Below are positions 52,326 to 62,345 of a DNA stretch of 64,000 bases, piece after piece. This DNA is from Sulfobacillus sp. (GTDB lineage Bacteria > Bacillota > Sulfobacillia > Sulfobacillales > Sulfobacillaceae). The stretch lies in assembly GCA_027343695.1 (NCBI GenBank), contig DAHWKJ010000030.1:56650-120649 (forward strand), given 5' to 3'. A program made the translations under genes and the position numbers. The notes beneath the pieces are model-generated. The model saw nothing but the letters and a program-made list of their open reading frames with translations, was not told where the DNA came from and made no database searches. The stretch's first letter is position 1. Every line of letters starts with the position of its first letter.

Positions 52326-55193
52326 ATGGCCATCGGAAATATTAATGAGGGCACAAATTCCCCTGATGGAGCGACCCGGATCCACACAACCTGTTATATG
52401 TGTGCGTGCCGTTGTGGGATTGAAGTGACGGTCGAAAATGATCGAATCCGCTTTATTTCGGGCATTCCCGAAAACCCGGTGAATCGAGGCGTATGGTGTG
52501 CCAAAGGCGGCGCGGGTATTATGACCGAATACAGCCCAGCCCGACTCACTACCCCGCTGATTCGGGAGCCTGGAGCCGAGCGGGGGACGGGGAAGTTAGT
52601 TCCAACGGATTGGGATACGGTACTCGGTATGGTTGAAGGCTGGCTCCGGGAAATTCGCCGGACCGATCCTAGGCAGCTCGCTTACTTCACGGGACGCGAC
52701 CAGATGCAAGCTTTCAATGGATTTTGGGCGAAACAATTTGGTACTCCTAATTGGGCTGCTCATGGGGGGTTCTGCTCGGTGAACATGGCGGCCGGAGGGA
52801 TGTATTCGGTGGGCGGGAGCTTCTGGGAATTCGGATGGCCAGACCTGGACCATGCACGCTGGTTCATGATGTTGGGGGTTGCGGAAGACCACCCCAGCAA
52901 TCCATTAAAACTTGCGATCGCACGCCTCAAGGACCGTGGTGGACGTTTTGTGGTAGTAAACCCCATTCGAAGCGGTTATGGGGCCCTCGCGGACGAATGG
53001 GTTCCGATCCGTCCGGGAACCGATGGGGCGTTTATCTTGGCGCTCATGCATGTGTTGTATCGTGAGCAACTCTACGACCGTGACTATTTAATGCGATACA
53101 CGAATGCGCCGGCACTTGTGCAGATGGCTCCTGGTACGGCTAGAGACGGGATGTTTCTTAAGAATTCCGAGGGAGAGATGCTGGTGGCATTGCCATCCGG
53201 GGCGATTGTTCCCTATATGGAGGCCAAGGGACACGGCGTCCTAGAAGGGGCGTTCGTGCATGAGGGTCAGAATGTCCGTCCGGCTTTTAGTCTGTTTCTC
53301 GAACGACTCGGAACGGCGACACCAGAGTGGGCAGAACGCCTTACGGGGGTGCCCAAAAAAACCATCATACGGCTTGCCATGGAAATGGGGATCACCGCTA
53401 TGCAGCATCCCGTGATGCTTCCCGTGGCTTGGCAAGATATGTATGGAGATACACACCAGGAGACTCTGGGACGACCCGTGGCATTTCATGCGATGCGAGG
53501 CTTGGCGGCCCATACCAATGGGTTTCAAACCATTCGCGGGCTCTTTGACCTGATGATGATGCTGGGCACGGTAGATGTTCCGGGTGGATTTCGTTATAAG
53601 AGTCCTTATCCCAAACCCATTCCACCACGGGTTAAACCGGCTCCGAACCCGACAGATTATCAGCCGTCGATGGCGGCCAAGGCCCCGCTCCTTGGGTATC
53701 CGACGACACCTGACGACTTATTGGTAGAGGGTGATCGACCGATTCGGATTGATGAGGCCTATTCGTGGAAGTACCCGTTGGCCGCGCATGGCGTGATTCA
53801 AAACGTGATTCGCAACGCCTATAGTCGAGAGCCTTATGGGATCGATACCTTAATGATCTATATGGCGAACGTGGCGTGGAATTCCACCTGGAATACTCTC
53901 ACGACGCGGGATATGCTCGCAGCGAAAGATGAGGAGGGCAACTACCTCATTCCGCATGTGGTAGTGATTGATGCCTACGACTCGGAAACAGTCGCTTTTG
54001 CCGACGTGGTGTTGCCAGATACCACCTACCTCGAGCGATGGGATGCCGCCTCCTTACAAGACCGACCCATCTCCGAGCCAGAAGGTCCTGCCGATTCTAT
54101 CCGTCAACCGGTTCTAGCACCCCCAGCGGGGGTGAGGCCAGCAGCCGACGTATTGATTGAGCTGGCAACGCGATTGGAACTCCCGCGGTTCGTGGACAAA
54201 GGGGTCCGACAATTTCGGGACTACTATGACTTCATTCAAACGTGGGAAACGGAACCGGGATCCGGCGTGGGTATCCTGGCCGGGCGCCGGGGCCAAGACG
54301 GCACTAAAAACTTGGTGGGGGAGCCCAATCTGCACCAGTTGCAGACGTACGCCAATAATAAAGCGTTTTGGTCGTACGAATTGCCCGAGGCGACTAAGTA
54401 CTACCGCATGGCGAACCAAAAGTATTTGGAGTGGGCGAGCGACGCTAAATTTATCGAGAGTCCGGAGCCGATTATTTTGCATTTTTATTCGGAGGTGCTT
54501 CAGACCTTTCGTCTTGCAGGCCAGGGCCTCTGGCCTGGCAAAAAGCCAGACGATTTCGGGGTACGGAATCGGTTAGCCACCTATTTTGATCCCTTGCCGT
54601 TATGGTATCCGCCTTTAGAGGAGCAAGTCGAAGCCAATCGGGAATTTCCGCTGACGATTTTGACCCAAAGGCCCATGACTCACTATCACTCGTGGGGCTC
54701 CCATAATGCTTGGCTTCGCCAGCTGTTACACGAAAATCCTTTATTTATGAATCCCAAGATGGCGGAGTCTTTAGGGCTTTGTGATGGGCAGTGGGTGTGG
54801 ATTGAATCCCGGATCGGTAAAATGACGGCGACTTTACGCTACTCCGATGCGGTGGAGCCTTTTACAGTATGGACTTGGAACGCGATTGCCAAAGGACCGG
54901 GATCGTGGGGTTTAGACCCTCTGGCCCCGGAGGCTACCCGGGCGGTATTAATTAATCACATCATTCCGGACACCTTACCCGTGGGGTACGAAGGCATTTG
55001 GTACAACAACGACCCTATCACGGGTCAGGCAGGTTGGTACGATGCCCGGGTCAAGGTTTATGCCTCGGATGTTCATGAGGTGTGGCCGCAAGTGGCCGCA
55101 AGAACACCGGTTAACGCCGAGGCCTTGAAAATTAAGCGCCTTGCGTATTCGACACAGTCATCGGGCGGGAACCACGCTCGGAGGGGAGGATAG
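52326..55193 (+). CDS. Molybdopterin oxidoreductase, SoeA-like catalytic subunit
   Basis: A 955-aa Mo-bisPGD enzyme. The N-terminal [4Fe-4S] site is CYMCACRCG (C23, C26, C30) plus C58. GGFCSVNMAAGGMYSVGGSFWEFG follows near residue 150, which I recognise from SoeA-type sulfite dehydrogenases and which may place a Cys near molybdenum. No Tat signal is present, so it acts in the cytoplasm, as SoeABC does. Start ATG 52326 has GGAGGG upstream. Adjacent iron-sulfur and DmsC-type subunits support a sulfite:quinone oxidoreductase, though polysulfide or other substrates remain possible. Confidence 0.72.
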   Translation: MAIGNINEGTNSPDGATRIHTTCYMCACRCGIEVTVENDRIRFISGIPENPVNRGVWCAKGGAGIMTEYSPARLTTPLIREPGAERGTGKLVPTDWDTVLGMVEGWLREIRRTDPRQLAYFTGRDQMQAFNGFWAKQFGTPNWAAHGGFCSVNMAAGGMYSVGGSFWEFGWPDLDHARWFMMLGVAEDHPSNPLKLAIARLKDRGGRFVVVNPIRSGYGALADEWVPIRPGTDGAFILALMHVLYREQLYDRDYLMRYTNAPALVQMAPGTARDGMFLKNSEGEMLVALPSGAIVPYMEAKGHGVLEGAFVHEGQNVRPAFSLFLERLGTATPEWAERLTGVPKKTIIRLAMEMGITAMQHPVMLPVAWQDMYGDTHQETLGRPVAFHAMRGLAAHTNGFQTIRGLFDLMMMLGTVDVPGGFRYKSPYPKPIPPRVKPAPNPTDYQPSMAAKAPLLGYPTTPDDLLVEGDRPIRIDEAYSWKYPLAAHGVIQNVIRNAYSREPYGIDTLMIYMANVAWNSTWNTLTTRDMLAAKDEEGNYLIPHVVVIDAYDSETVAFADVVLPDTTYLERWDAASLQDRPISEPEGPADSIRQPVLAPPAGVRPAADVLIELATRLELPRFVDKGVRQFRDYYDFIQTWETEPGSGVGILAGRRGQDGTKNLVGEPNLHQLQTYANNKAFWSYELPEATKYYRMANQKYLEWASDAKFIESPEPIILHFYSEVLQTFRLAGQGLWPGKKPDDFGVRNRLATYFDPLPLWYPPLEEQVEANREFPLTILTQRPMTHYHSWGSHNAWLRQLLHENPLFMNPKMAESLGLCDGQWVWIESRIGKMTATLRYSDAVEPFTVWTWNAIAKGPGSWGLDPLAPEATRAVLINHIIPDTLPVGYEGIWYNNDPITGQAGWYDARVKVYASDVHEVWPQVAARTPVNAEALKIKRLAYSTQSSGGNHARRGG

Positions 55194-55197
55194 AGGC

Positions 55198-55860
55198 ATG
55201 CAACTCACGATTATCACAGACTTAAACAAATGCGTCGGGTGCAAAAGCTGTCAGGTCTCGTGTAAAGAGCACAATACCTCTGGGGCCTTTGGTACGGTCC
55301 CGGACCACGATCCGTACACGGACCCAGATGGAATGTGGTGGAACCGTATTGTGGGTATGGAGTCTGGAGAATATCCTAATACCAACGTGCTGTATTTGCC
55401 TAAAGCTTGTATGCATTGTTATGACGCTCCTTGCGTACCGGTATGTCCCACGGGAGCCTCATATAAACGCGAAGATAACGGTGTGGTATTAGTCGACTAT
55501 GATAGTTGTATCGGTTGCCAGTTATGCATGTGGGCTTGCCCCTACGGGGTGCGAGAATTCGATGAACAGCAAGGGGTGGTCAAAAAGTGTACGATGTGTA
55601 TCGACCGCATCGAGGATGAAAGCCTGCCTGAGATTGAACGCCAACCGGCGTGTGTCCAGAGTTGCCCTACGCACGCAAGAACTTTTGGCGATCTCGAAGA
55701 TCCAGACTCCGAGGTGGCTAAGCTGGTGGCCCAAAGACAAGGGTTTACGTTGCTCCCGGAGCTTGGTGCGAGACCAGCGGTTCATTATCTGCCCAGACGG
55801 CAGGTTCCCGTGATCCTCGATGAAAGTGAAGTTTTGCGGATAATGGAGGAACGCTACTAA
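55198..55860 (+). CDS. Four-cluster ferredoxin subunit, SoeB/DmsB-like
   Basis: A 220-aa electron-transfer subunit with four Cys groups (CVGCKSCQVSC, CMHCYDAPCVPVC, CIGCQLCMWAC, CTMCIDR with CVQSC), suited to four [4Fe-4S] clusters. It passes electrons between the molybdenum subunit and the membrane subunit. I start at ATG 55198 after GGAGGATAGAGG; the track start lies inside soeA. The stop overlaps the next ATG by one base. Confidence 0.88.
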   Translation: MQLTIITDLNKCVGCKSCQVSCKEHNTSGAFGTVPDHDPYTDPDGMWWNRIVGMESGEYPNTNVLYLPKACMHCYDAPCVPVCPTGASYKREDNGVVLVDYDSCIGCQLCMWACPYGVREFDEQQGVVKKCTMCIDRIEDESLPEIERQPACVQSCPTHARTFGDLEDPDSEVAKLVAQRQGFTLLPELGARPAVHYLPRRQVPVILDESEVLRIMEERY

Positions 55861-56882
55861 TGCGCCCGACAGGTCCGTTACTACTGATTACCGTCTTGCA
55901 AGGAGTATCCGGCGGATTAGTCCTTTCGGTCGCCGCCTTATGGTGGTTGATGCCGGCCGACCGGTGGCTATTACCCATGGGTCTATGGGGGGCGTTTGTG
56001 ATAGCGTCGGTAGGCGGAGTGGCATCGTTGTTCCACATGCATAAGCCGAAGGCGGGCCGTTTCATTCTTCGCCGATTGAAGACCTCATGGCTTAGTCGTG
56101 AAGCCCTCACAACCGGGATTTATGTCCCCGTGTTGGCCATACTGGTCATTGTACCCCATCTTTTGCTCGTGGCGCCTTTTTGGTATGGCATCGGCTCTGT
56201 GATCGCGTCGGGACTAGCGCTTATTGCGATGTATGTGACCGCTATGTTGTACGCCACCATTCCTGCGATGAGGAGTTGGCATACGCCGCTTACGGTCGTT
56301 TCTATGATGTGGGTGGGTCTCGTCGCGGGGACGGCGTTAACCGAGGCACGCATCGCGATAGCCATCGGGGGTCATCCAGGAGGGCCGCTCCATCTGGCTT
56401 TACTCGGAGGCACCGTGATTTTAGCCGGGATTAAGTGGCTGCAATATCGGTATTTTTCTGAGGCTAGACAAGCAATCCATGCATCGACCGGCACGGGCAT
56501 GCCGGCTGCTCCATACCGCCTTATCGATTCGGGTACCACCAAACTACCTTATCGAACACAAACCCAAGTGTGGCCGAGTTTGGAACCTGGTCGGCGGGCT
56601 GTGTTGTATATGGTCATGGGCTTGTCACTGATTCTTGTGCCATTTGTGTTGGAAGTGCTTCCTATGGGGCCGAGGGCAATCGAGTGGGCGAGCGCAGCGG
56701 GCATCATGGTGTGCGGCGCATTTATCGAACGCTGGATATTTTTCGCAGACGTGACACATAGTTCGAAAATATGGTTCGGGGATGAACTGCAACGCCCCTC
56801 ATCCGTATCCAGTAACCGGGTTTCCCCGGACTTTGCTCGGCGGTTAAAACAGGTGGGTATGCATCGCCACGATGGGCTGTAA
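55860..56882 (+). CDS. DmsC/SoeC-type membrane anchor subunit
   Basis: A 340-aa protein of about eight membrane helices. The family hallmark SLFHMHKPKAGRFILRRLKTSWLSREAL is present near residues 56-83, like the HLG-SWLSRE pattern of DmsC and SoeC. It should bind quinone and anchor the complex. Overlap by one base with the iron-sulfur gene implies coupling. The last 3 kb thus form one operon with the same order as soeABC of purple sulfur bacteria. Confidence 0.8.
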   Translation: MRPTGPLLLITVLQGVSGGLVLSVAALWWLMPADRWLLPMGLWGAFVIASVGGVASLFHMHKPKAGRFILRRLKTSWLSREALTTGIYVPVLAILVIVPHLLLVAPFWYGIGSVIASGLALIAMYVTAMLYATIPAMRSWHTPLTVVSMMWVGLVAGTALTEARIAIAIGGHPGGPLHLALLGGTVILAGIKWLQYRYFSEARQAIHASTGTGMPAAPYRLIDSGTTKLPYRTQTQVWPSLEPGRRAVLYMVMGLSLILVPFVLEVLPMGPRAIEWASAAGIMVCGAFIERWIFFADVTHSSKIWFGDELQRPSSVSSNRVSPDFARRLKQVGMHRHDGL

Positions 56883-56885
56883 CGT

Positions 56886-57833
56886 ATGCGATGGCATTTT
56901 GTCACGCACGAACCCGAATACTCCCCGGACTGGATTCTGGGCTTTACCTTAGCAGAATGGCTGTACCAGCAAGGGTACCCCGTGTCGGCCAAGGGTTACG
57001 GGGCGAGGTTTGCCCGCACTCGCCTTTGGGGTGGTTCGGGTTCCGGTCCGGAGGTTCTCGCGGGACTTCGGGGAAGATCTCGGTATGTGCTAACCAGTGG
57101 AGATCCTTCACAGCACCGATTCCAGAGCTCCATCGAGCAGATTGTTACGACCCATCCGCTGGTGCAGGTAGACCAACTCGTCATACCTGCCTCCCACCTC
57201 GCTTATCCGGTTCCTGAAGAATTTTTCGAAACCGATTCGATGGCGGCGGTGTTTCAGGTTACGCGCGAATTTAGACTGGAACATCGGCCTCGGGTGGTTT
57301 TTGGTGGAAATTATGGGGATGGGGCTGGGCTCTCAATTCTATTTCAAGTGGCCCGGACTCTCTTGCGAGGCCAAGGCGAGCTCATCCTGCTGAATGGGTA
57401 TCCACATCGGGACCAGTTGGCACCGGTGGTCAAAAGTCTTGGCCTGGAAGAAGTGGTAATTTTTCTTCCACGATTGGGCCACCGCGAAGAGTCAGCTATT
57501 TTCCATAGTGCCGATCTTTATGTGGATCCCACGCATCGGCCTGATTCATTCCCCGTAGGTGCACTACGAGCGATGGCATCGAATCTTCCAGTGGTCACTT
57601 GGGAGACCCCTTTAATGACGGCTCTTGCCAACCGAGGAGCACTGATGGTGGCGCCTAACCGTGACGATGCCTGGGCCCCTGCAATACGGGAAGCCCTGGA
57701 CAATGAACCGTTACGGGAACGGATGATCGAGCGGACGTTGAGTGCCATGGCGGCGCACCGCGTGCCCGTAGTGGGCCAGGCCTTTCTTCAGATCGCGTCT
57801 CAGTGGCGCATTCACCTACCGCCTAAAGTCTAG
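56886..57833 (+). CDS. Glycosyltransferase-like protein (GT-B, family 4 type)
   Basis: The 315-aa product begins WHFVTHEPEYSPDWILGFTLAEWLYQQGYPV and has a C-terminal GT4-like domain with RPRVVFGGNYGDGAGL, ILLNGYPHRDQLAPVV and SADLYVDPTHRPDSFPVGALRAMASNLPVVTWE. The last segment is the nucleotide-sugar motif. The N-terminal acceptor domain is short. It follows soeC by 3 bp but faces an exopolysaccharide ligase, so its biological partner is more likely the ligase. No strong ribosome site is seen. Confidence 0.68.
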   Translation: MRWHFVTHEPEYSPDWILGFTLAEWLYQQGYPVSAKGYGARFARTRLWGGSGSGPEVLAGLRGRSRYVLTSGDPSQHRFQSSIEQIVTTHPLVQVDQLVIPASHLAYPVPEEFFETDSMAAVFQVTREFRLEHRPRVVFGGNYGDGAGLSILFQVARTLLRGQGELILLNGYPHRDQLAPVVKSLGLEEVVIFLPRLGHREESAIFHSADLYVDPTHRPDSFPVGALRAMASNLPVVTWETPLMTALANRGALMVAPNRDDAWAPAIREALDNEPLRERMIERTLSAMAAHRVPVVGQAFLQIASQWRIHLPPKV

Positions 57834-57862
57834 AGATCTTGTCCCATCGATGAGGGACCTTG

Positions 57863-59197
57863 ATGACGAAATTTGTTAGAATAGGTCGGAGCACGGTGGG
57901 GAGGGTTCTTATGGTTTGGATTGTCGTAAGTGTCGCGTTGGCGATAGTGGGAGGATATTTGGGTTTTTCTCGACCGCGGTGGGGATGGTTACTGTTAGTC
58001 ATTGCGGCCGTCATGGTGGAGATTATCCATGCATTCTATCCGCGGATTGAACAGTATATTCCATTTGTTGGCGTCGGAATAGGAGTCTTCGCCAGGTCAT
58101 TGGCACAATGGCGCACCTGGTGGCCGCGCGTTTTTACGCGTCGCCGTCTCTATTTATGGTTTTTGCTCTATCTGCTGGTCATTGCGGTGGCCACCGTGGT
58201 GGCCATAGACCCCCGGGTCTCGTTGCGTTACGCGGTAGGAGTACCCGCCGTACTGTGGATCACCACGCTCTACTTTCCTTTCTTAGCCCATGAGGGTGCG
58301 ATGACCATCCGTAAACTGGCCCAGAGCTGGGCTATTATCGGATCCGTCTTGGCGGTTTCGGCAGGCATTGGGGCCGTCGTCTTTCATAGTGGGTTTCCTG
58401 TACCTGTCGGTCATCGGGTTATCTTGGCTTGGCAATGGCCGTTTGCGAACAAAAATACACTCGGAATGATGATGACGTTTGCGGTACCGGCGGCCTTCGG
58501 ATTGATTTTTCATCCGCGCCAGATGTCTTCCGCCAGGCGAGGCGTCAGCATTGCGCTGTTTGTGCTGACCGTATTAGGGGATGCCCTGAGTTACTCGCGT
58601 TCAGGATGGATTGCGGCCGCGATTGGAGTGGGCGTGTTCGTGATGGCGTTCTTTGGCCGCAAGGGATTTATTGGCATGCTAATAGGGGTTCCGCTGGCTT
58701 TTGTCGCGCTGGTCTTGAAGACCGGAATTCATCGGTGGGAACTGTTGTGGCACAAAGGCTTAAACGGTCGAACCGTTTTATGGCGAGCGGGGTTTCGGGC
58801 GCTTCAACACCATTGGTGGTTTGGGGTCGGACCGGGCAATTCGCCACAAGCCATACTGCCCTATGTCCCGTCGGTATACGCGGGAGTGACTCCTCAAGAT
58901 AGCATCTTGCGCACTGCTGTAGAGATAGGACTCGTGGGTCTCACCATATGGTTGGTTATCGTGGTGGGAGGCGTGTTACGACTCGCGCGTCAATTTTGGT
59001 TGAATCGACGATCGGCAACCAGCCGATGGGAAATCACCATGGTCGGTTCGTTACTGTTGGCTACCTTGGCTCAACAAATGGTTGAGTCGCTCTTTTTGGG
59101 TGGGGTGTCTTTCGGAGACTTTTTCTTCACCATTCTCATCTCTTGGGTTTGGATGATGGAATTTCAGGGGCGCCATGCGCGTTTAGGAAGTGACTAA
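57863..59197 (+). CDS. O-antigen ligase/polymerase-like membrane protein (Wzy/WaaL)
   Basis: About twelve membrane helices and a large loop before the last helices define the O-antigen ligase family. The conserved block WRAGFRALQHHWWFGVGPGNSPQAILPYVP in the loop is diagnostic, and YSRSGWIAAAIGVGVFVMAF is typical. It should polymerise or attach exopolysaccharide repeats. I use ATG 57863 with GAGGGA upstream, giving 444 aa; the track's TTG is one codon earlier. Confidence 0.82.
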   Translation: MTKFVRIGRSTVGRVLMVWIVVSVALAIVGGYLGFSRPRWGWLLLVIAAVMVEIIHAFYPRIEQYIPFVGVGIGVFARSLAQWRTWWPRVFTRRRLYLWFLLYLLVIAVATVVAIDPRVSLRYAVGVPAVLWITTLYFPFLAHEGAMTIRKLAQSWAIIGSVLAVSAGIGAVVFHSGFPVPVGHRVILAWQWPFANKNTLGMMMTFAVPAAFGLIFHPRQMSSARRGVSIALFVLTVLGDALSYSRSGWIAAAIGVGVFVMAFFGRKGFIGMLIGVPLAFVALVLKTGIHRWELLWHKGLNGRTVLWRAGFRALQHHWWFGVGPGNSPQAILPYVPSVYAGVTPQDSILRTAVEIGLVGLTIWLVIVVGGVLRLARQFWLNRRSATSRWEITMVGSLLLATLAQQMVESLFLGGVSFGDFFFTILISWVWMMEFQGRHARLGSD

Positions 59198-59258
59198 GGA
59201 AGAACCTATTCCCGATGTGTCTCACACCTGCGTTGGCTTCGGAAAGATCCACAGCACG

Positions 59259-60572
59259 CTACTTCTTATTCCGCGTGGACCATTGAAACAGTGTTTGAAA
59301 GATGATGGATAGATCCTTCCACCAGGACCAATTCTTGGCATAGTGTAGATCGAAGGCCGCTTTGTCTTCGGGCGAAGAAGTATAACTGCCAGCAACCTGG
59401 GCCAGTCCGGTGAGGCCAGGCGTACTGACATGGCGAAGATCATAATAGGCAATGGACTGCCGATGCTGATCCACAAAAATGGGACGCTCGGGGCGTGGCC
59501 CGACTAACGACATGTCCCCTTTAAGAATATTCCAGAGTTGGGGCAGCTCGTCCAAGTGCGACGCTCGGAGAAATCGGCCTAATCGGGTGACCCGAGGATC
59601 TCGGCTTGCTGCCAGTACGGGTCCGGTTAGGTCTTCGGCATTGGGGACCATCGTACGGAATTTTAGCAGCAAAAAAGACCGGCCGCCTGCGGCAACTCGT
59701 TCTTGTCGGTATAAAATAGGGCGTCCTGAGTCAAGATAGATTGCCAGGGCAATGGCTCCGAAACAGGGGATACCCACGATAATACCCACTGCGGAGACCG
59801 CAATATCTGCAATGCGCTTAAAGACCGCCGAGCCATGGCGAGTTCGAATCGAAGCCAGAGAAAACATTGGAGATTCTCCTACGGTGGTTAAATCTGCACC
59901 GCTCACTAGGAGGTCGTATGTGTCTGGGGTCCATAGGCAAGGAATATTGAGAGCCATACAATTCAGAAAGTATCGTTCTCGCAAATTCTTTGGTACCGAT
60001 CCGAGTACGACGGCCCCGATGTTTTGGAACCGGCTAGGCTCGGTGGCTTCGCCAGGAGTAGCGTATACGACTCGGATTCGGGGCAGGAACTGTCCCGCCT
60101 GCACCGTAAGGTCGTTCCACTCGGACTCCATTCCCACCGCAAGCACATTGATTGACGGGGCATGCCGTAGGGTGATGGACCGATACGCGAGCCGCCATCC
60201 GATAAAAATCGGGATTTCCAGCGCGATCGAGATCAAGAACACCGAGCGGGGTAAACCAAAGTTGACCAAAAGATAGGTGAGCGCCAAGGTGAAAAAGCCG
60301 TTGACTAAGATCGCAGTCGCGACCGCACCCCTCAATTCGTTAGAGGTTTTATGACTGGCATTACCATAGAGACCGTAAAGATAAAAGACCACGAGGAGGG
60401 TGACAAATTGCCATAAAGCAATCCTTTGGTATGCCTGCCAGTTATAGACCGGAGGCAGTCGCCATCCGAATCGAGCGACAAACGATAGCACGGTGGAAAT
60501 GAATAAAAACAGCATATCCGCAATCATCATAAGAATGACGTCGCGGTATGGATGTCTACGGTAGTCTCCCAA
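59259..60572 (-). CDS. Exopolysaccharide initiating sugar transferase (WbaP/polyprenyl glycosylphosphotransferase)
   Basis: This enzyme transfers a sugar-1-phosphate to undecaprenyl phosphate to start repeat-unit synthesis. An N-terminal CoA-binding-like region with four helices (RDVILMMIADMLFLFISTVLSFVARF onward) precedes the transferase domain: FKRIADIAVSAVGIIVGIP, LLLKFRTMVPNAEDL and LDELPQLWNILKGDMSLVGPRPERP. I place the start at TTG 60572, which has GGGGAGGG 5 nt upstream. ATG 60617 overlaps the -10 TATAAT and could not be in that transcript. The product is 437 aa. Confidence 0.88.
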   Translation of the reverse strand: MGDYRRHPYRDVILMMIADMLFLFISTVLSFVARFGWRLPPVYNWQAYQRIALWQFVTLLVVFYLYGLYGNASHKTSNELRGAVATAILVNGFFTLALTYLLVNFGLPRSVFLISIALEIPIFIGWRLAYRSITLRHAPSINVLAVGMESEWNDLTVQAGQFLPRIRVVYATPGEATEPSRFQNIGAVVLGSVPKNLRERYFLNCMALNIPCLWTPDTYDLLVSGADLTTVGESPMFSLASIRTRHGSAVFKRIADIAVSAVGIIVGIPCFGAIALAIYLDSGRPILYRQERVAAGGRSFLLLKFRTMVPNAEDLTGPVLAASRDPRVTRLGRFLRASHLDELPQLWNILKGDMSLVGPRPERPIFVDQHRQSIAYYDLRHVSTPGLTGLAQVAGSYTSSPEDKAAFDLHYAKNWSWWKDLSIIFQTLFQWSTRNKK

Positions 60573-60615
60573 AGGTGTCCCTCCCCACATCCCGACACGA
60601 ACCCTATCTCCGTAC

Positions 60616-60621
60616 ATTATA
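60616..60621 (-). promoter_or_regulatory. -10 box of the initiating transferase gene
   Basis: TATAAT on the minus strand lies 44 bp before TTG 60572. It overlaps the track's ATG 60617, which argues against that start. The -35 is not clear. Confidence 0.55.
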
Positions 60622-60772
60622 ACGCCATAAATTGCAAAAGGTTTCTTCTATTATTCAATCAAATTCCAGCAGGTTTCGCAATCATTGGCGCGCATGGTAA
60701 CATGACCGATGTAACCGTCATCGCGCGACAAGCGTTATCTATGGGATAAACGGTGTGGAAGGAGGGGAGTGG

Positions 60773-62335
60773 ATGCGATCGGGGTGGACGGGCGTTGGAG
60801 CCATGGCGGTAGCGATAATCTCCTTGGCGATGCTTCATCCATGGACACAGGGCGCCAAAGGGCCATCTGCCGTTGGCCCGGTCGCACACGCGGGGGCGGA
60901 TGCGCATGGATATCCCAAAGTGTCTCGCGCACAGCAAACCCAGGCGATTCTGCGTCGGTCGGATACGGCGGCCTTTCGGGTGAATTCACCGGCTTCGACA
61001 TACTGGGCAGGTGTCGTGGAGGGCTTTTATGGACCGACTTGGTCGAATCGCAGCACCATTCAAGTCTTTAAATTCATGACCCAACATCACCTGAATACGT
61101 TTGTCTATGCACCGAAAAACGATGCGTACCTGAGAGCGTCGTGGAACCAACCCTATCCTAAGTCGGCCTTAACTCACCTGGCCCAATTAGCCATAGCCGC
61201 TCGCGGACTGCACATTAATTTTGTGGTATCGATTAGTCCTGGGCTCTCTATCGTCTATAGCAATCCCAAAGATCGTGCTCAGCTCTTGATGAAAATTAAC
61301 CAGCTAAAAAGCATCGGGGTGCAGAGTTTCATGCTGAGTTTCGACGACATTCCCGAGACTTTGGACCCTACCGACCAGGCGGTGTACGGGAACAATCTAG
61401 GGGCAGCACAAAGTGCGTTGGCGAACTACGTGCTTAAGCAAGAAACTACAGTAGATCCGGCTTTTCATATGATTTTCACTCCCACGGTGTATTGGGGAGA
61501 CCATGCAAATCCCTACTGGGATAATTTACGGCAAGATTTAAACCCTCGAGTACCGGTGGTTTGGACCGGACCCCGTGTGTTATCCACCACCATCACGGTG
61601 CAAGATGTGCAGTTAGCACGCCAGGCTTTGGGCCACCCGTTGGTCATTTGGGACAATTATCCGGTTAATGACTATTCGTATGTAATGTATCATCGACCCC
61701 AGTTATTTATGGGCCCTTTGGTGGGGAGGCAGGCAGGGGTTATCCATCGAGTGCAGGGGTATTTAATGAATCCCATGTTGCAACCGCTTGCATCGGAGGT
61801 AGCTTTGTGGACGGCCGGAACATTTTTACACGATCCGGTAGGCTATAAGCCGTCTCTGTCATGGACTCATGCGATCGCGGGGATTGGCGGAAAATCCGAT
61901 GCAGCCTTTAAGATCTTTTGTGAAGATTCGTCGGCGAGCTATCTCGACCCCAACGCTACCAATACCGTGGCACCCGAGGTCTCAGCATTTTGGCAAACCT
62001 ATCAACAGCACGGGAACCTTAAGTCCACGAGCCTATACCACGCGTTTCAGGCAATGTCCCAAGTCAATACCCAATTGGCACAGGGGCTAAACCCCCGACT
62101 CTATCAGGAAATCAAGCCGTGGGCGCAACAGTTGTCATTGGAAGGGTCGACCGGAGTCGCCGTGATCGGGTTACTCGAGCACAGTCTTGAGGGTGGCTCG
62201 ATCTCGTCCTCCAGAGTCAATGCCGTCGCTGCCACCGCAAGTCAGGTGGTTCATGCTCCTAATACCCTAGGGGTCACAGCGGCGGTAGACCAATGGATTA
62301 GCCAGGCCCAGACAATGCCAGCATTCTCCGGCTAG
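60773..62335 (+). CDS. Secreted GH84-type beta-N-acetylglucosaminidase
   Basis: A 520-aa exported glycosidase. A signal peptide (VGAMAVAIISLAMLHPWTQG) is followed by the GH84 domain: VEGFYGPTWSNRSTI, NTFVYAPKNDAYLRASWNQPYP, VSISPGL and the catalytic Asp pair in MLSFDDIPE. WDNYPVND and ALWTAGTFLHDP close the domain. It likely cuts N-acetylglucosamine from surface glycans or wall-derived material. ATG 60773 has GGAAGGAGGGG upstream. It is divergent from the exopolysaccharide initiating gene. Confidence 0.87.
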   Translation: MRSGWTGVGAMAVAIISLAMLHPWTQGAKGPSAVGPVAHAGADAHGYPKVSRAQQTQAILRRSDTAAFRVNSPASTYWAGVVEGFYGPTWSNRSTIQVFKFMTQHHLNTFVYAPKNDAYLRASWNQPYPKSALTHLAQLAIAARGLHINFVVSISPGLSIVYSNPKDRAQLLMKINQLKSIGVQSFMLSFDDIPETLDPTDQAVYGNNLGAAQSALANYVLKQETTVDPAFHMIFTPTVYWGDHANPYWDNLRQDLNPRVPVVWTGPRVLSTTITVQDVQLARQALGHPLVIWDNYPVNDYSYVMYHRPQLFMGPLVGRQAGVIHRVQGYLMNPMLQPLASEVALWTAGTFLHDPVGYKPSLSWTHAIAGIGGKSDAAFKIFCEDSSASYLDPNATNTVAPEVSAFWQTYQQHGNLKSTSLYHAFQAMSQVNTQLAQGLNPRLYQEIKPWAQQLSLEGSTGVAVIGLLEHSLEGGSISSSRVNAVAATASQVVHAPNTLGVTAAVDQWISQAQTMPAFSG

Positions 62336-62345
62336 ACACATATTT

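Noticed and set aside
53241-54482. Several 75-120 aa ORFs antisense to soeA
   Set aside because: All are shadows of a long, well-conserved gene and lack ribosome sites.
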